Counted from the stretch's first letter, positions 1-7,262 are shown. The stretch: 7,316 bases of DNA from Legionellaceae bacterium (GCA_947473535.1 CANJFK010000038.1:1-7316), one strand, 5' to 3'. Numbers and translations: made by a program. The notes: a model not told the origin generated them from the sequence alone.

Positions 1-1440
1 GGAGCACTTCTTGAGCGCCAAAACTCGTTAAATGACGCACTCGAAAAAAATGAGCTAGAACGCCAGCAGCTTAGCAATTCCTGGTTGCTTTGTTTATATT
101 ATGCCTGCTTGTTGCAGATGAGCACGCGCGGCTATGGTTATAATGAAGAGGCTCAAGTTAAAGATTATGAAAATGACATTAAGTATTTATGCTTAAATTA
201 TCAACGGATTGCACCCAAGGAAAAAATCACTGACACGTGGCAGCAGCAACTATTAAACGACCTGGATGCTTTAGCGAGCACGCCTGATCATATTTCTAAA
301 ATTCGTGGCTGGGTTGGCCTCGCAAACGCCTACCGTCTTCTTATTGTGTTTAGCCGCATTTCATGGCAGCAATCGGTTACATTAGCGCGTGAATTACAAT
401 GGTTTAATAAGCTCGAACACATGGGCTTGCACTTTAATATTGAACGATTGAGTGTGCCAAATAATCTGTTTAACGCATTAAGCGTCGGACTTTTTGCCAG
501 TCGTTTTCTTATGAACGCAGCAATGGTACTAAAACATACGTTTGCTCCAACGGATGCAGAAAAAGGCTTAGACGCGAGCGAACGCTTTTGGCTAGAATTA
601 GAAAAACGTCATTGGATTTTAGTGAACGATCTGGTTTGGACTATCATCAACGGGCTCAGTAATTTCGCCGTTTATTTTAATATCGCCGCGCCCACTGCTA
701 ACTGGTTATTAGCCGGCTTTTTAGTGTTTGATGCGATGTGGTTGGGATGGCGTTATTATGTAGAAGAGCAAGCGTATTTTGCTAAAAAAACGCAATATGA
801 TCATGAATCAGCACAACTTGATATAGCATTACGTGCGTGTGAAGAGCAATTGGAAAACCTTGAACTAACAACGGAGGAAAGAGGTGCTTTAGAAGCGCAA
901 TTGCAACAACTGAAAAATCAGGCGTTTGTTTTAGACGAACAAATGCAACAGCTCGATATTCACCGCTATGCGACAAATTGGACAACGTTGTTTAATAGTT
1001 CAGCGGCTCTCTTGTTAATGGCTGGTTTTTCTGCCGCCCTCATCCTGTCCACGCCGGCCATTGTGCCGATCTGTTTTTTACTTTGTACCATCGCCGTAGC
1101 AATGTATTTATCTGCTGATAAATTTGGTGCTTATAAGAAAGCGAGCTTAGTCTACCAGCAAGATAAAGAAAAACAGCTCATCTCGGCGACACCCGATGCA
1201 GCCAACGAGGCGTGGACGGCCTTTGTAATGAGCATGGTAAAAAATACCGTCATGCCAGTATTAATCATGGGGGTATTTGCCGTGTGTTGGCCCGCAGCCC
1301 TGACGCTCACGCTGTTATACATTGCTTATGAGTGCGGCAAGGGCTATTTTAATCAGCCAGATAAACCTGCCGATCCGTTACTGCTTGAGGAAGAACCGGA
1401 GGAAGAGGAAGATAAAGGGATGGCAAGGACTCCTGCATAA
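1..1440 (+). CDS. Multi-pass membrane protein with central coiled coil, 5' end outside window
   Basis: The frame is open from base 1, so the gene almost certainly starts upstream; the TTG at 85 and ATG at 118 are unlikely starts because the 28 codons before base 85 already encode a charged, Leu/Gln-rich helical stretch. Of the 479 visible residues, hydrophobic segments lie near 155-177, 211-228, 233-254, 330-349, 353-370 and 416-446 (the last may be two passes). Between the third and fourth is a hydrophilic Glu/Gln/Leu-rich coiled coil, about residues 255-321. The tail ends in an acidic run (about 461-471). I see no enzymatic motif. The pattern recalls uncharacterised Legionella/Coxiella-type membrane/coiled-coil proteins, from memory and not verified. 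It has no obvious link to the trehalose genes, which have their own promoter 120 bases further on. Reality of the gene is very likely; its function is unknown. Confidence 0.85.
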   Translation, partial: GALLERQNSLNDALEKNELERQQLSNSWLLCLYYACLLQMSTRGYGYNEEAQVKDYENDIKYLCLNYQRIAPKEKITDTWQQQLLNDLDALASTPDHISKIRGWVGLANAYRLLIVFSRISWQQSVTLARELQWFNKLEHMGLHFNIERLSVPNNLFNALSVGLFASRFLMNAAMVLKHTFAPTDAEKGLDASERFWLELEKRHWILVNDLVWTIINGLSNFAVYFNIAAPTANWLLAGFLVFDAMWLGWRYYVEEQAYFAKKTQYDHESAQLDIALRACEEQLENLELTTEERGALEAQLQQLKNQAFVLDEQMQQLDIHRYATNWTTLFNSSAALLLMAGFSAALILSTPAIVPICFLLCTIAVAMYLSADKFGAYKKASLVYQQDKEKQLISATPDAANEAWTAFVMSMVKNTVMPVLIMGVFAVCWPAALTLTLLYIAYECGKGYFNQPDKPADPLLLEEEPEEEEDKGMARTPA

Positions 1441-1479
1441 TCACGCCAATAAACCCTACGCCAGAATAAAACGCCCTGC

Positions 1480-1547
1480 CTATCCGGAAGTCAATTAAAA
1501 ACCGGCGCCTACGTCCTGCGAATAAGTCGCGGAACGTAGGCGGATAG
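1480..1547. repeat. Intergenic palindromic element with strong hairpin
   Basis: The core arms 1506-1514 (CGCCTACGT) and 1534-1542 (ACGTAGGCG) are perfectly complementary. The stem continues inward as 1516-1520 with 1528-1532 (one G-T wobble) after a C-A mismatch, closing on the 7-base loop AATAAGT at 1521-1527. An outer inverted repeat, CTATCCG at 1480-1486 and CGGATAG at 1541-1547, brackets the whole element but shares two bases with the core stem. On the + strand no T-run follows, so it is a poor Rho-independent terminator for the upstream gene. On the - strand five Ts (complement of 1497-1501) follow the hairpin, a terminator-like layout, but no - strand gene is seen. Hairpins with GCGAATAAGTCGC-like cores recall dispersed palindromic repeats of Legionella-like and Rickettsia-like genomes, from memory only. 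Confidence 0.6.
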
Positions 1548-1560
1548 ATTATGTTGCAAC

Positions 1561-1589
1561 CTGATAAGCAGGGAAAACTCGACTATAAT
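1561..1589 (+). promoter_or_regulatory. Sigma-70-type promoter of the trehalose operon
   Basis: A perfect -10 box TATAAT lies at 1584-1589. Exactly 17 bases upstream is CTGATA (1561-1566), matching four of six positions of the TTGACA -35 consensus. Transcription would begin near 1596-1597, giving a leader of about 50 bases before treZ. The perfect -10 suggests substantial basal activity. I see no promoter-like sequence in front of the two later genes, which fits a single transcript for all three. Confidence 0.65.
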
Positions 1590-1595
1590 GTAATT

Positions 1596-1646
1596 GAAAC
1601 GAGCATCTCAGTTCCGAGATAGTTCAAGTCGAGGGGTGTTCTTGAT
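1596..1646 (+). promoter_or_regulatory. treZ leader with small hairpin and ribosome binding site
   Basis: The predicted leader holds a 5-bp hairpin (ATCTC 1605-1609 with GAGAT 1616-1620, 6-base loop), a direct repeat AGTTC at 1610-1614 and 1621-1625 spaced by 11 bases (one helical turn), and the Shine-Dalgarno GAGGGG at 1631-1636. The SD lies 10 bases before ATG 1647, a workable distance; for the second in-frame ATG (1653) it would be 16 bases away, so 1647 is the better start. AGTCGAG (1627-1633), overlapping the SD, is the inverted copy of CTCGACT (1578-1584), whose last base is the first of the -10 box. Whether any of these bind a regulator is unknown. Confidence 0.4.
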
Positions 1647-3461
1647 ATGGAGATGAAAAGAACATTAGGTGCTATTTTAGCCAACGATGGGTATTGCCAT
1701 TTTCGTGTGTGGGCTCCGTTTGTTAAGGATATATGGTTAGAAATAATACCCTTAAACGGCCCAACTCATCAATTGAATATGAGTGCTGATAACGATGGGT
1801 ATTTTAGTTTATCCGTTGAAAACAGTCACGTTGGCGATCAATATTATTATTGTTTTTCGAATAAAAAGCACCCCGATCCTGCGTCTGATTTTCAACCTGC
1901 TGGCATTAATGGACCGTCACAAATTATTGATAGCACCCCTTGTAAAAATTGGTGCGCAACGGACATCGCGGATTATATTATTTATGAACTCCATGTGGGC
2001 ACCTATACAACGGAAGGTACCTTTTCAGCCATTATTCCCTATTTAGTTGAATTGAACGAGCTCGGTATTACGGCAATTGAGCTGATGCCTATCGCGCAAT
2101 TTTCGGGCGAAAGAAATTGGGGATATGACGGCGTTCTACCCTTTGCGGTACAACATTCGTATGGCGGGCCGCAGGGTTTAAAAGCGTTTATAAACGCATG
2201 CCACCAACATGAAATAAGTGTCATTTTAGACGTAGTCTACAATCATATCGGTCCAGAAGGTATCTGTTTGGAACAATTTGGGCCCTGTTTTACGGATAAA
2301 TATCAATGCCCTTGGGGGCAATCGCTGAATTTTGATGGTGAATATAATCATCATGTCAGGCGATATTTTATAGAAAATGCATTGCATTGGTTTACTGAAT
2401 ACGGCGTTGACGCGCTTCGACTCGATGCAGTTCATGCCATCGTAGATACATCGTCTTACTCCTTTGTAGAAGAGCTGGCTTGCCAAGTCAATCAACTCGC
2501 TACACACATGAACCATCCGTTTTACCTCATTGCAGAAAGCGATGCGAATGATTTACGACTTATCCGCTCAAAAAAACAAGGTGGTTTTGGCATGCACGCG
2601 CAGTGGAACGATGATTTTCATCACGCATTACACACGTTGTTAACCAATGAACATCAGCATTATTACCAAGATTTTGGTGGCATAGAACAATTTATTAAGG
2701 CCTTTAAAGAAGGGTTTGTCTATTCAGGTGAGTACTCGTCCTTTCGGAAAAGGCCTCATGGGGTCAGCTCTAAAGAACTACCCGCAGAAAAACTCGTTGT
2801 ATTTACGCAAAATCACGACCAAATTGGTAATCGTTTAAAGGGTGACCGATTAGCTAGTACATTATCATCAGCACAAATCCGGTTGGCCGTTGGGTTGATG
2901 CTTTGCTCCCCCTATATTCCGTTGCTATTTATGGGCGAAGAGTATGGCGAAACCGCGCCCTTTCTCTATTTTATCAGCCATCAGGACGAGGCATTGATTG
3001 AAGCCGTTCGCAAAGGGCGGTGTCATGATTTTAAATTAACTGAAGAGGATGTTCCCGATCCTCAAGCGCTAGATACATTTTTAAAAAGTAAACTATGTCA
3101 TTCGATGAAACATGAAAATAGTCATACTACTTTGTGGAACTACTACAAAACACTCCTGGCCATTCGCAAAGCAATGAGCGGATTTTATGGTCTGAAGCAA
3201 GCGGAGACTTGTGGTTACATTATTAACGACAAAAAAGCATTAGAAATACAGGGTTCTTCTGGCAAGAAGAACGTTACTATTTTGGCCAATTTTTCGAATA
3301 AATTTGTCGATTATTCATCAAACTTTATACCGACGGGTTGGGATTTATTAATTAATTCATCGGATAAAAAATGGAGCGGAGTAATAAATAATAACAAAAA
3401 AACCACCCAATGGCTGGCTCCGTATGGGTTTATGCTGTATCAAAAAGACAGACTATTGTGA
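1647..3461 (+). CDS. treZ: Malto-oligosyltrehalose trehalohydrolase
   Basis: TreZ (GH13) hydrolyses the alpha-1,4 bond next to the trehalose unit of maltooligosyl-trehalose, releasing trehalose and a shortened maltodextrin; it acts in the cytoplasm and no signal peptide is seen. The 604 residues match the family's usual length. An N-terminal CBM48-like beta-sandwich begins with FRVWAPF (19-25). The catalytic barrel starts near YELHVGTY (113-120) and contains WGYDG (158-162), DVVYNH (195-200), DALRLDAVHAI with nucleophile Asp260, LIAESD with acid/base Glu297, the TreZ-typical WNDDFHHALH (320-329), and TQNHDQIGNR with the third acid Asp391. LLFMGEEYGE (426-435) is also typical of the family. 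A C-terminal beta domain follows (about 500-604). The start at 1647 is preferred for SD spacing. It is the first gene of the operon, and its TGA stop overlaps the GTG start of the next gene. Complete, with no defect seen. Confidence 0.95.
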   Translation: MEMKRTLGAILANDGYCHFRVWAPFVKDIWLEIIPLNGPTHQLNMSADNDGYFSLSVENSHVGDQYYYCFSNKKHPDPASDFQPAGINGPSQIIDSTPCKNWCATDIADYIIYELHVGTYTTEGTFSAIIPYLVELNELGITAIELMPIAQFSGERNWGYDGVLPFAVQHSYGGPQGLKAFINACHQHEISVILDVVYNHIGPEGICLEQFGPCFTDKYQCPWGQSLNFDGEYNHHVRRYFIENALHWFTEYGVDALRLDAVHAIVDTSSYSFVEELACQVNQLATHMNHPFYLIAESDANDLRLIRSKKQGGFGMHAQWNDDFHHALHTLLTNEHQHYYQDFGGIEQFIKAFKEGFVYSGEYSSFRKRPHGVSSKELPAEKLVVFTQNHDQIGNRLKGDRLASTLSSAQIRLAVGLMLCSPYIPLLFMGEEYGETAPFLYFISHQDEALIEAVRKGRCHDFKLTEEDVPDPQALDTFLKSKLCHSMKHENSHTTLWNYYKTLLAIRKAMSGFYGLKQAETCGYIINDKKALEIQGSSGKKNVTILANFSNKFVDYSSNFIPTGWDLLINSSDKKWSGVINNNKKTTQWLAPYGFMLYQKDRLL

Positions 3462-4933
3462 GCAATAAATTTGTTTGTATCCACGGGCATTTTTATCAGC
3501 CACCAAGAGAAAGTCCTTGGCTGGATACAGTTGAGCCTCAAGAATCAGCGCAGCCCTATCATGACTGGAATGAACGCGTTACCGCCGAATGTTATTTACC
3601 CAACGCGGGAGCCGCCTTGTTCAATCCAATGGATAACAGCACCCAATATGTTAATAATTACGAAAAAATAAGTTTTAATTTTGGCCCAACCTTACTGTTG
3701 TGGATGAAATCAAATCATCCAACGTTATTACAATCCATCATTGATGCTGATATTAAAAGTCGCGCGCGATTTAATGGGCATGGAAACGCCATCGCACAAG
3801 CGTATAATCATATTATTATGCCGCTAGCGAATTCACGGGACAAATTCACCGAAATATACTGGGGTATTCAGGATTTTGAGTACTATTTTAAACGAAAACC
3901 AGAAGGACTCTGGTTGCCAGAAACAGCCGTTGATCTTGAGTCACTTGATTTCATGAGCGAAATGGGCATTAAATTTACTATTTTAGCGCCTAGTCAAGCA
4001 AAGCGCGGGCGGGCGCTTCAAACAGATACGTGGTCTGAAACCGTTTCAACCGAAATCCCCTATCTGCAACGATTACCCTCAGGTCGCAGCATCATTATCT
4101 TTTTTTATGACGGTGCCATTGCGCATGGTGTTGCCTTTGACAAATTACTAACCGATGGTGGCGTATTTGCCAAGCAATTAATGGATTCACAGCCTAAATC
4201 AAAAACAGCTAACGCGCTGATTCATATTGCAACCGATGGTGAGAGTTATGGGCATCATCATCGATTTGGTGAAATGAGCTTGGCCTACGCCCTCCAGCAA
4301 CTGGATAACACAAACGACATTGCGTTGACTAATTATGGCCAGTTTATCGATATACAACCACCTGAGTTTGAAGTAGACATTCTTCCAAATTCATCCTGGA
4401 GTTGTACGCATGGTATTGAGCGGTGGCGAAATAATTGTGGTTGTAATACCGGTCAAGGTTTTCATCAAGAATGGCGCGGTCCGTTAAGAGCGGCGCTCGA
4501 TTGGCTGCGCGACCAACTTGCACCGGTATATGAAACCACGCTAAGTCACTATATTAAGGATCCATGGCGTGCCAGGAACGATTACATCACCGTTATTAAT
4601 AATCGCGATCAATTCGATCATTTTATTCAATCACATGCAACGCGACGATTGAATCACCAAGAAAAAATGCTGGTATTAAAGTGGTGTGAATTACAACGTT
4701 ATACGCTATTAATGTACACGAGTTGTGGTTGGTTTTTTGATGAGTTATCGGGCATTGAAACCATACAAATTATCAGGTACGCGGGCCGCGCAATTCAATT
4801 GGCGGATAATTTAACACACGTCAATTATGAAACTGAGTTTCTAAAACGGCTCGAGATGATTCCATCGAACATAGAGTCGATAGGTAATGGTGCAAACCTT
4901 TATCAACAATTTGTTAAACCATTTATTATGTAG
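3458..4933 (+). CDS. GH57 family glycoside hydrolase (DUF3536-type), short form
   Basis: A cytoplasmic alpha-glucan-active enzyme is the best description; the exact reaction of this GH57 subgroup is not established to my knowledge. GH57 conserved regions appear in order: HGHFYQPPRE (9-18), FNGHGN (105-110), GLWLPETAV with predicted nucleophile Glu155, and IATDGESYGHHH with predicted acid/base Asp260. The blocks SWSCTHGIERW (313-323), a CGC pair (327-329) and TSCGWFFDELSG (421-432) are typical of the DUF3536-associated subgroup. The start is GTG 3458, forming GTGA with the treZ stop; the upstream ATG at 3410 would add 16 unrelated residues read from inside treZ. No strong SD precedes it, so translation is probably coupled to treZ. 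At 491 residues it is short: relatives I recall are near 800 residues. It ends at FVKPFI, just where homologs continue into the C-terminal part. Confidence 0.88.
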   Translation: MSNKFVCIHGHFYQPPRESPWLDTVEPQESAQPYHDWNERVTAECYLPNAGAALFNPMDNSTQYVNNYEKISFNFGPTLLLWMKSNHPTLLQSIIDADIKSRARFNGHGNAIAQAYNHIIMPLANSRDKFTEIYWGIQDFEYYFKRKPEGLWLPETAVDLESLDFMSEMGIKFTILAPSQAKRGRALQTDTWSETVSTEIPYLQRLPSGRSIIIFFYDGAIAHGVAFDKLLTDGGVFAKQLMDSQPKSKTANALIHIATDGESYGHHHRFGEMSLAYALQQLDNTNDIALTNYGQFIDIQPPEFEVDILPNSSWSCTHGIERWRNNCGCNTGQGFHQEWRGPLRAALDWLRDQLAPVYETTLSHYIKDPWRARNDYITVINNRDQFDHFIQSHATRRLNHQEKMLVLKWCELQRYTLLMYTSCGWFFDELSGIETIQIIRYAGRAIQLADNLTHVNYETEFLKRLEMIPSNIESIGNGANLYQQFVKPFIM

Positions 4934-4943
4934 GGGAACGTTT
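4931..4943 (+). promoter_or_regulatory. treY ribosome binding site overlapping the GH57 stop codon
   Basis: The Shine-Dalgarno AGGGGA (4932-4937) begins inside the TAG stop (4931-4933) of the GH57 gene and lies 6 bases before ATG 4944. This fixes the treY start: an upstream in-frame ATG at 4887 would lie within the GH57 gene, has no such SD and adds 19 residues not expected before the family's N-terminal signature. A ribosome ending on the GH57 gene stops on the treY SD, so reinitiation and balanced translation are likely. Confidence 0.8.
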
Positions 4944-7211
4944 ATGAATATTCCAATAGCAACGTATCGATTACAATTGAATCATACGTTCACGTTTTCT
5001 GATGCTGAGCGAATATTGCCTTATCTCAGCGCATTAGGCATTTCTGATGTTTACGTATCACCTATTTTACAAGCCCAGACAAACAGCAGTCATGGGTATG
5101 ACACGATTGATCATGCACAAATTAATCAAGATCTGGGTGGTGAGCACGGTTTCAAGCATTTTACAAAAAGGTTGCGTGATTATCATTTGAATTTATTAGT
5201 CGATATTGTTCCTAATCATATGGCAGCAACACAACAAAATAAAGACTGGAATGAACTTGTTCTGCGTAGAAAAAACGCAACACACGGTTATATGTTTGAT
5301 GTAAATTGGAGCCTATCGACGGACGACCTGTTAGTGTATCGACGATTTTTTGATGTGAACGAACTCGTTTGTCTTCGCGTAGAAGATGAGCGCGTATTCC
5401 ACAAAACGCATCATTTAATTTTAAAATTGATTCACGAAGGACACATACAAGGATTGCGCATTGATCATATCGATGGTTTACGGGATCCTGTCGGGTATTT
5501 AAAGGCCTTGTCCTCCCACATTAAGGCTCCATTTTATATTGTTGTCGAGAAAATATTAAGTTTTGACGAGTCGCCTCCGCGCGAATGGCCTATTGCAGGA
5601 ACAACCGGTTATGATTTTACAAATCGCTTAAACCAATTGTTTTTATATAAAAAGGGTCTGAGCGAACTCGTAGCATTCTACGAAAAAATAACCGGAAACA
5701 CGAAGTCCTTGCAAAGAATACGAATCGATAGTATCGAGGTTATGATTAAAAAATCATTTCAACGAGAATTCAACTATTTAAGCAATCAGTTACACGCCAT
5801 TATCGGTGGCACGCTTACGGCGGTTGAGTCACTGCTCATGCAGTTTTCATCCAACATCGTTCGTTATCGACTGTATGCAAATCAAGATATTGTGGATGAA
5901 GAAGGTACGAAAATAATTCAGGATGTCGGTCGTGATCTCGACGTCCCAGACAGGCAATTATTAACGAAACTCACCGATCTGCTGTTGCTTCATTTCCCAG
6001 ACAACCTCAGTAAGACTCAAAAGGCCGCGTGGAGGCAATGGCACAATGATTGGGAGGTTTTCACAGGCCCTATTATGGCGAAGGGCTTCGAAGATACCGC
6101 CGGTTATGCTTACAATCCGCTTCTATCCTTAAATGAAGTGGGGAGTGGACCTGAATATGATGTAGCCGCGGGTGCGCAAACTCACTTTCACGGCTTTAAT
6201 ATCAACAAACAACAGCAATTCCCTTATGGATTAAATACCACATCAACCCATGACACAAAACGGAGTGAAGATGTACGCGCTCGCTTGAATGTACTCACGG
6301 AATGTAGTGACGAATGGAATAACATATTGAGTCAGTGGTTGACTCAAAACATACATAAAAAAACGATCCTTAACAACAGGCCATCACCCGATATAACCGA
6401 TGAACTATTAATATATCAGACACTTTTGGGTGCTTGGCCATTGGATAATAACCTTGTTTCACTTAAAACGCGGCTCGCTATTTTTTTAACAAAAGCGATG
6501 CGCGAACGAAAGGAACATTCTTCATGGGATAACCCGAATATCCTCTACGAGAAAGCGACCATCCACTTTCTAAATGCCTTATTGATTGATCGTCGTTTTA
6601 TCGCGCATTTTTTATTATTTCAACAAAAAATTGCATTTTATGGGATGTATAACGCGCTAGCACAAGTAGTGCTTAAAATCACATGCCCTGGTATTCCTGA
6701 TTTTTATCAAGGGAATGAGACCTGGCGCTTTGATTTGGTTGATCCAGACAATCGGCAGAAAATTGATTACACGGTACTCAACAAATTGACAAGCGACGAA
6801 CCACTAAGTGATTTACTCAACGAATGGCAAACAGGGCAAATTAAATTTAACCTAATGAAACGACTGTTACATTTAAGAACGAATAATAACGCTATTTTCT
6901 TATTAGGTGATTACATTCCCTTAGACGTTCAGGGTCAATACGCAGATCACATCACTGCCTTCGCCAGGACATATCAAAACGAATGGATCATCGTGATTAC
7001 TGTTCGATGGCTATCTCGGATAATTCCGTCGGATTCGCCGTGGTCAACCGCTCATATTCCTAATGGGGATTGTATTATCCTTCCAGAAACATTACAGAAC
7101 ATGCGTTCGTTGATCGATCAACAAAAGAACGTATTTACGGGTAATACGTTATCACTTAAAGACGTCTTGCGCGATCTGCCATTTAATCTGTTAAGAACGG
7201 GTCCGACATAG
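4944..7211 (+). CDS. treY: Malto-oligosyltrehalose synthase
   Basis: TreY (GH13) converts the reducing-end alpha-1,4 bond of a maltodextrin into an alpha,alpha-1,1 bond, giving the substrate of TreZ. The 755-residue cytoplasmic protein opens with the family signature ATYRLQL (6-12), then SHGYDT (49-54), DIVPNHMA (87-94), YRRFFDVNEL (132-141), GLRIDHIDGL with nucleophile Asp174, IVVEKIL with acid/base Glu202, and THDTKRSEDVRAR with the third acid Asp437. MAKGFEDTAGY (378-388), SLNEVG (395-400) and PGIPDFYQGNE (582-592) are also TreY hallmarks, and the end VFTG...LSLKDVLRDLP fits a complete C-terminus. Between FDVNW (118-122) and YRRFFD only nine residues remain, whereas TreY proteins I recall carry roughly 70 or more there, including an LPVLG-like motif. 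Last gene of the operon; a hairpin spans its stop codon. Confidence 0.95.
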   Translation: MNIPIATYRLQLNHTFTFSDAERILPYLSALGISDVYVSPILQAQTNSSHGYDTIDHAQINQDLGGEHGFKHFTKRLRDYHLNLLVDIVPNHMAATQQNKDWNELVLRRKNATHGYMFDVNWSLSTDDLLVYRRFFDVNELVCLRVEDERVFHKTHHLILKLIHEGHIQGLRIDHIDGLRDPVGYLKALSSHIKAPFYIVVEKILSFDESPPREWPIAGTTGYDFTNRLNQLFLYKKGLSELVAFYEKITGNTKSLQRIRIDSIEVMIKKSFQREFNYLSNQLHAIIGGTLTAVESLLMQFSSNIVRYRLYANQDIVDEEGTKIIQDVGRDLDVPDRQLLTKLTDLLLLHFPDNLSKTQKAAWRQWHNDWEVFTGPIMAKGFEDTAGYAYNPLLSLNEVGSGPEYDVAAGAQTHFHGFNINKQQQFPYGLNTTSTHDTKRSEDVRARLNVLTECSDEWNNILSQWLTQNIHKKTILNNRPSPDITDELLIYQTLLGAWPLDNNLVSLKTRLAIFLTKAMRERKEHSSWDNPNILYEKATIHFLNALLIDRRFIAHFLLFQQKIAFYGMYNALAQVVLKITCPGIPDFYQGNETWRFDLVDPDNRQKIDYTVLNKLTSDEPLSDLLNEWQTGQIKFNLMKRLLHLRTNNNAIFLLGDYIPLDVQGQYADHITAFARTYQNEWIIVITVRWLSRIIPSDSPWSTAHIPNGDCIILPETLQNMRSLIDQQKNVFTGNTLSLKDVLRDLPFNLLRTGPT

Positions 7212-7230
7212 TGTCGAAACGTTCTTAATA
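7189..7230 (+). terminator. Hairpin spanning the treY stop codon, possible operon terminator
   Basis: TTAAGAACG (7191-7199) pairs perfectly with CGTTCTTAA (7220-7228), extended by a G-T and a T-A pair at 7189-7190 with 7229-7230. Inside it CGACA (7204-7208) pairs with TGTCG (7212-7216), closing on a 3-base loop that is exactly the TAG stop codon (7209-7211). The internal loop is GGTC opposite AAA. No T-run follows the stem, so it is not a textbook Rho-independent terminator; it may protect the 3' end of the mRNA or serve as a weak or Rho-assisted stop. Confidence 0.45.
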
Positions 7231-7262
7231 ACAGGGCAACCGCACCTTATGTCCAAACTTGA

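Noticed and set aside
85..1440. TTG at 85 as the true start of the first gene
   Set aside because: The frame is open to base 1 and the 28 preceding codons encode a plausible helical, charged stretch; no SD precedes the TTG. The gene is more likely cut by the window edge.
1443..1469. Imperfect direct repeat ACGCCAATAAA / ACGCCAGAATAAA after the first gene
   Set aside because: Only two short copies with an indel in AT-rich spacer; not enough to call a CRISPR, iteron or regulatory array.
782..2516. Short open frames on either strand inside the first gene and treZ (for example 782-985, 1783-2046, 2039-2224, 2226-2516)
   Set aside because: They lie within strongly supported coding regions in other frames and encode no recognisable domain.
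3410..3457. ATG at 3410 as the start of the GH57 gene
   Set aside because: It would add 16 residues translated from within treZ that are unlike GH57 N-termini; GTG at 3458 gives a tight GTGA overlap and the protein then begins just before the HGHFYQPP motif.
4931..4933. Stop-codon readthrough or recoding to extend the GH57 protein
   Set aside because: The same frame after the TAG encodes residues unrelated to the missing C-terminal region and runs into treY; a true truncation explains it better.
4887..4943. ATG at 4887 as the start of treY
   Set aside because: It lies inside the GH57 gene and lacks the AGGGGA site that precedes ATG 4944; the family signature ATYRLQL normally lies near the N-terminus.
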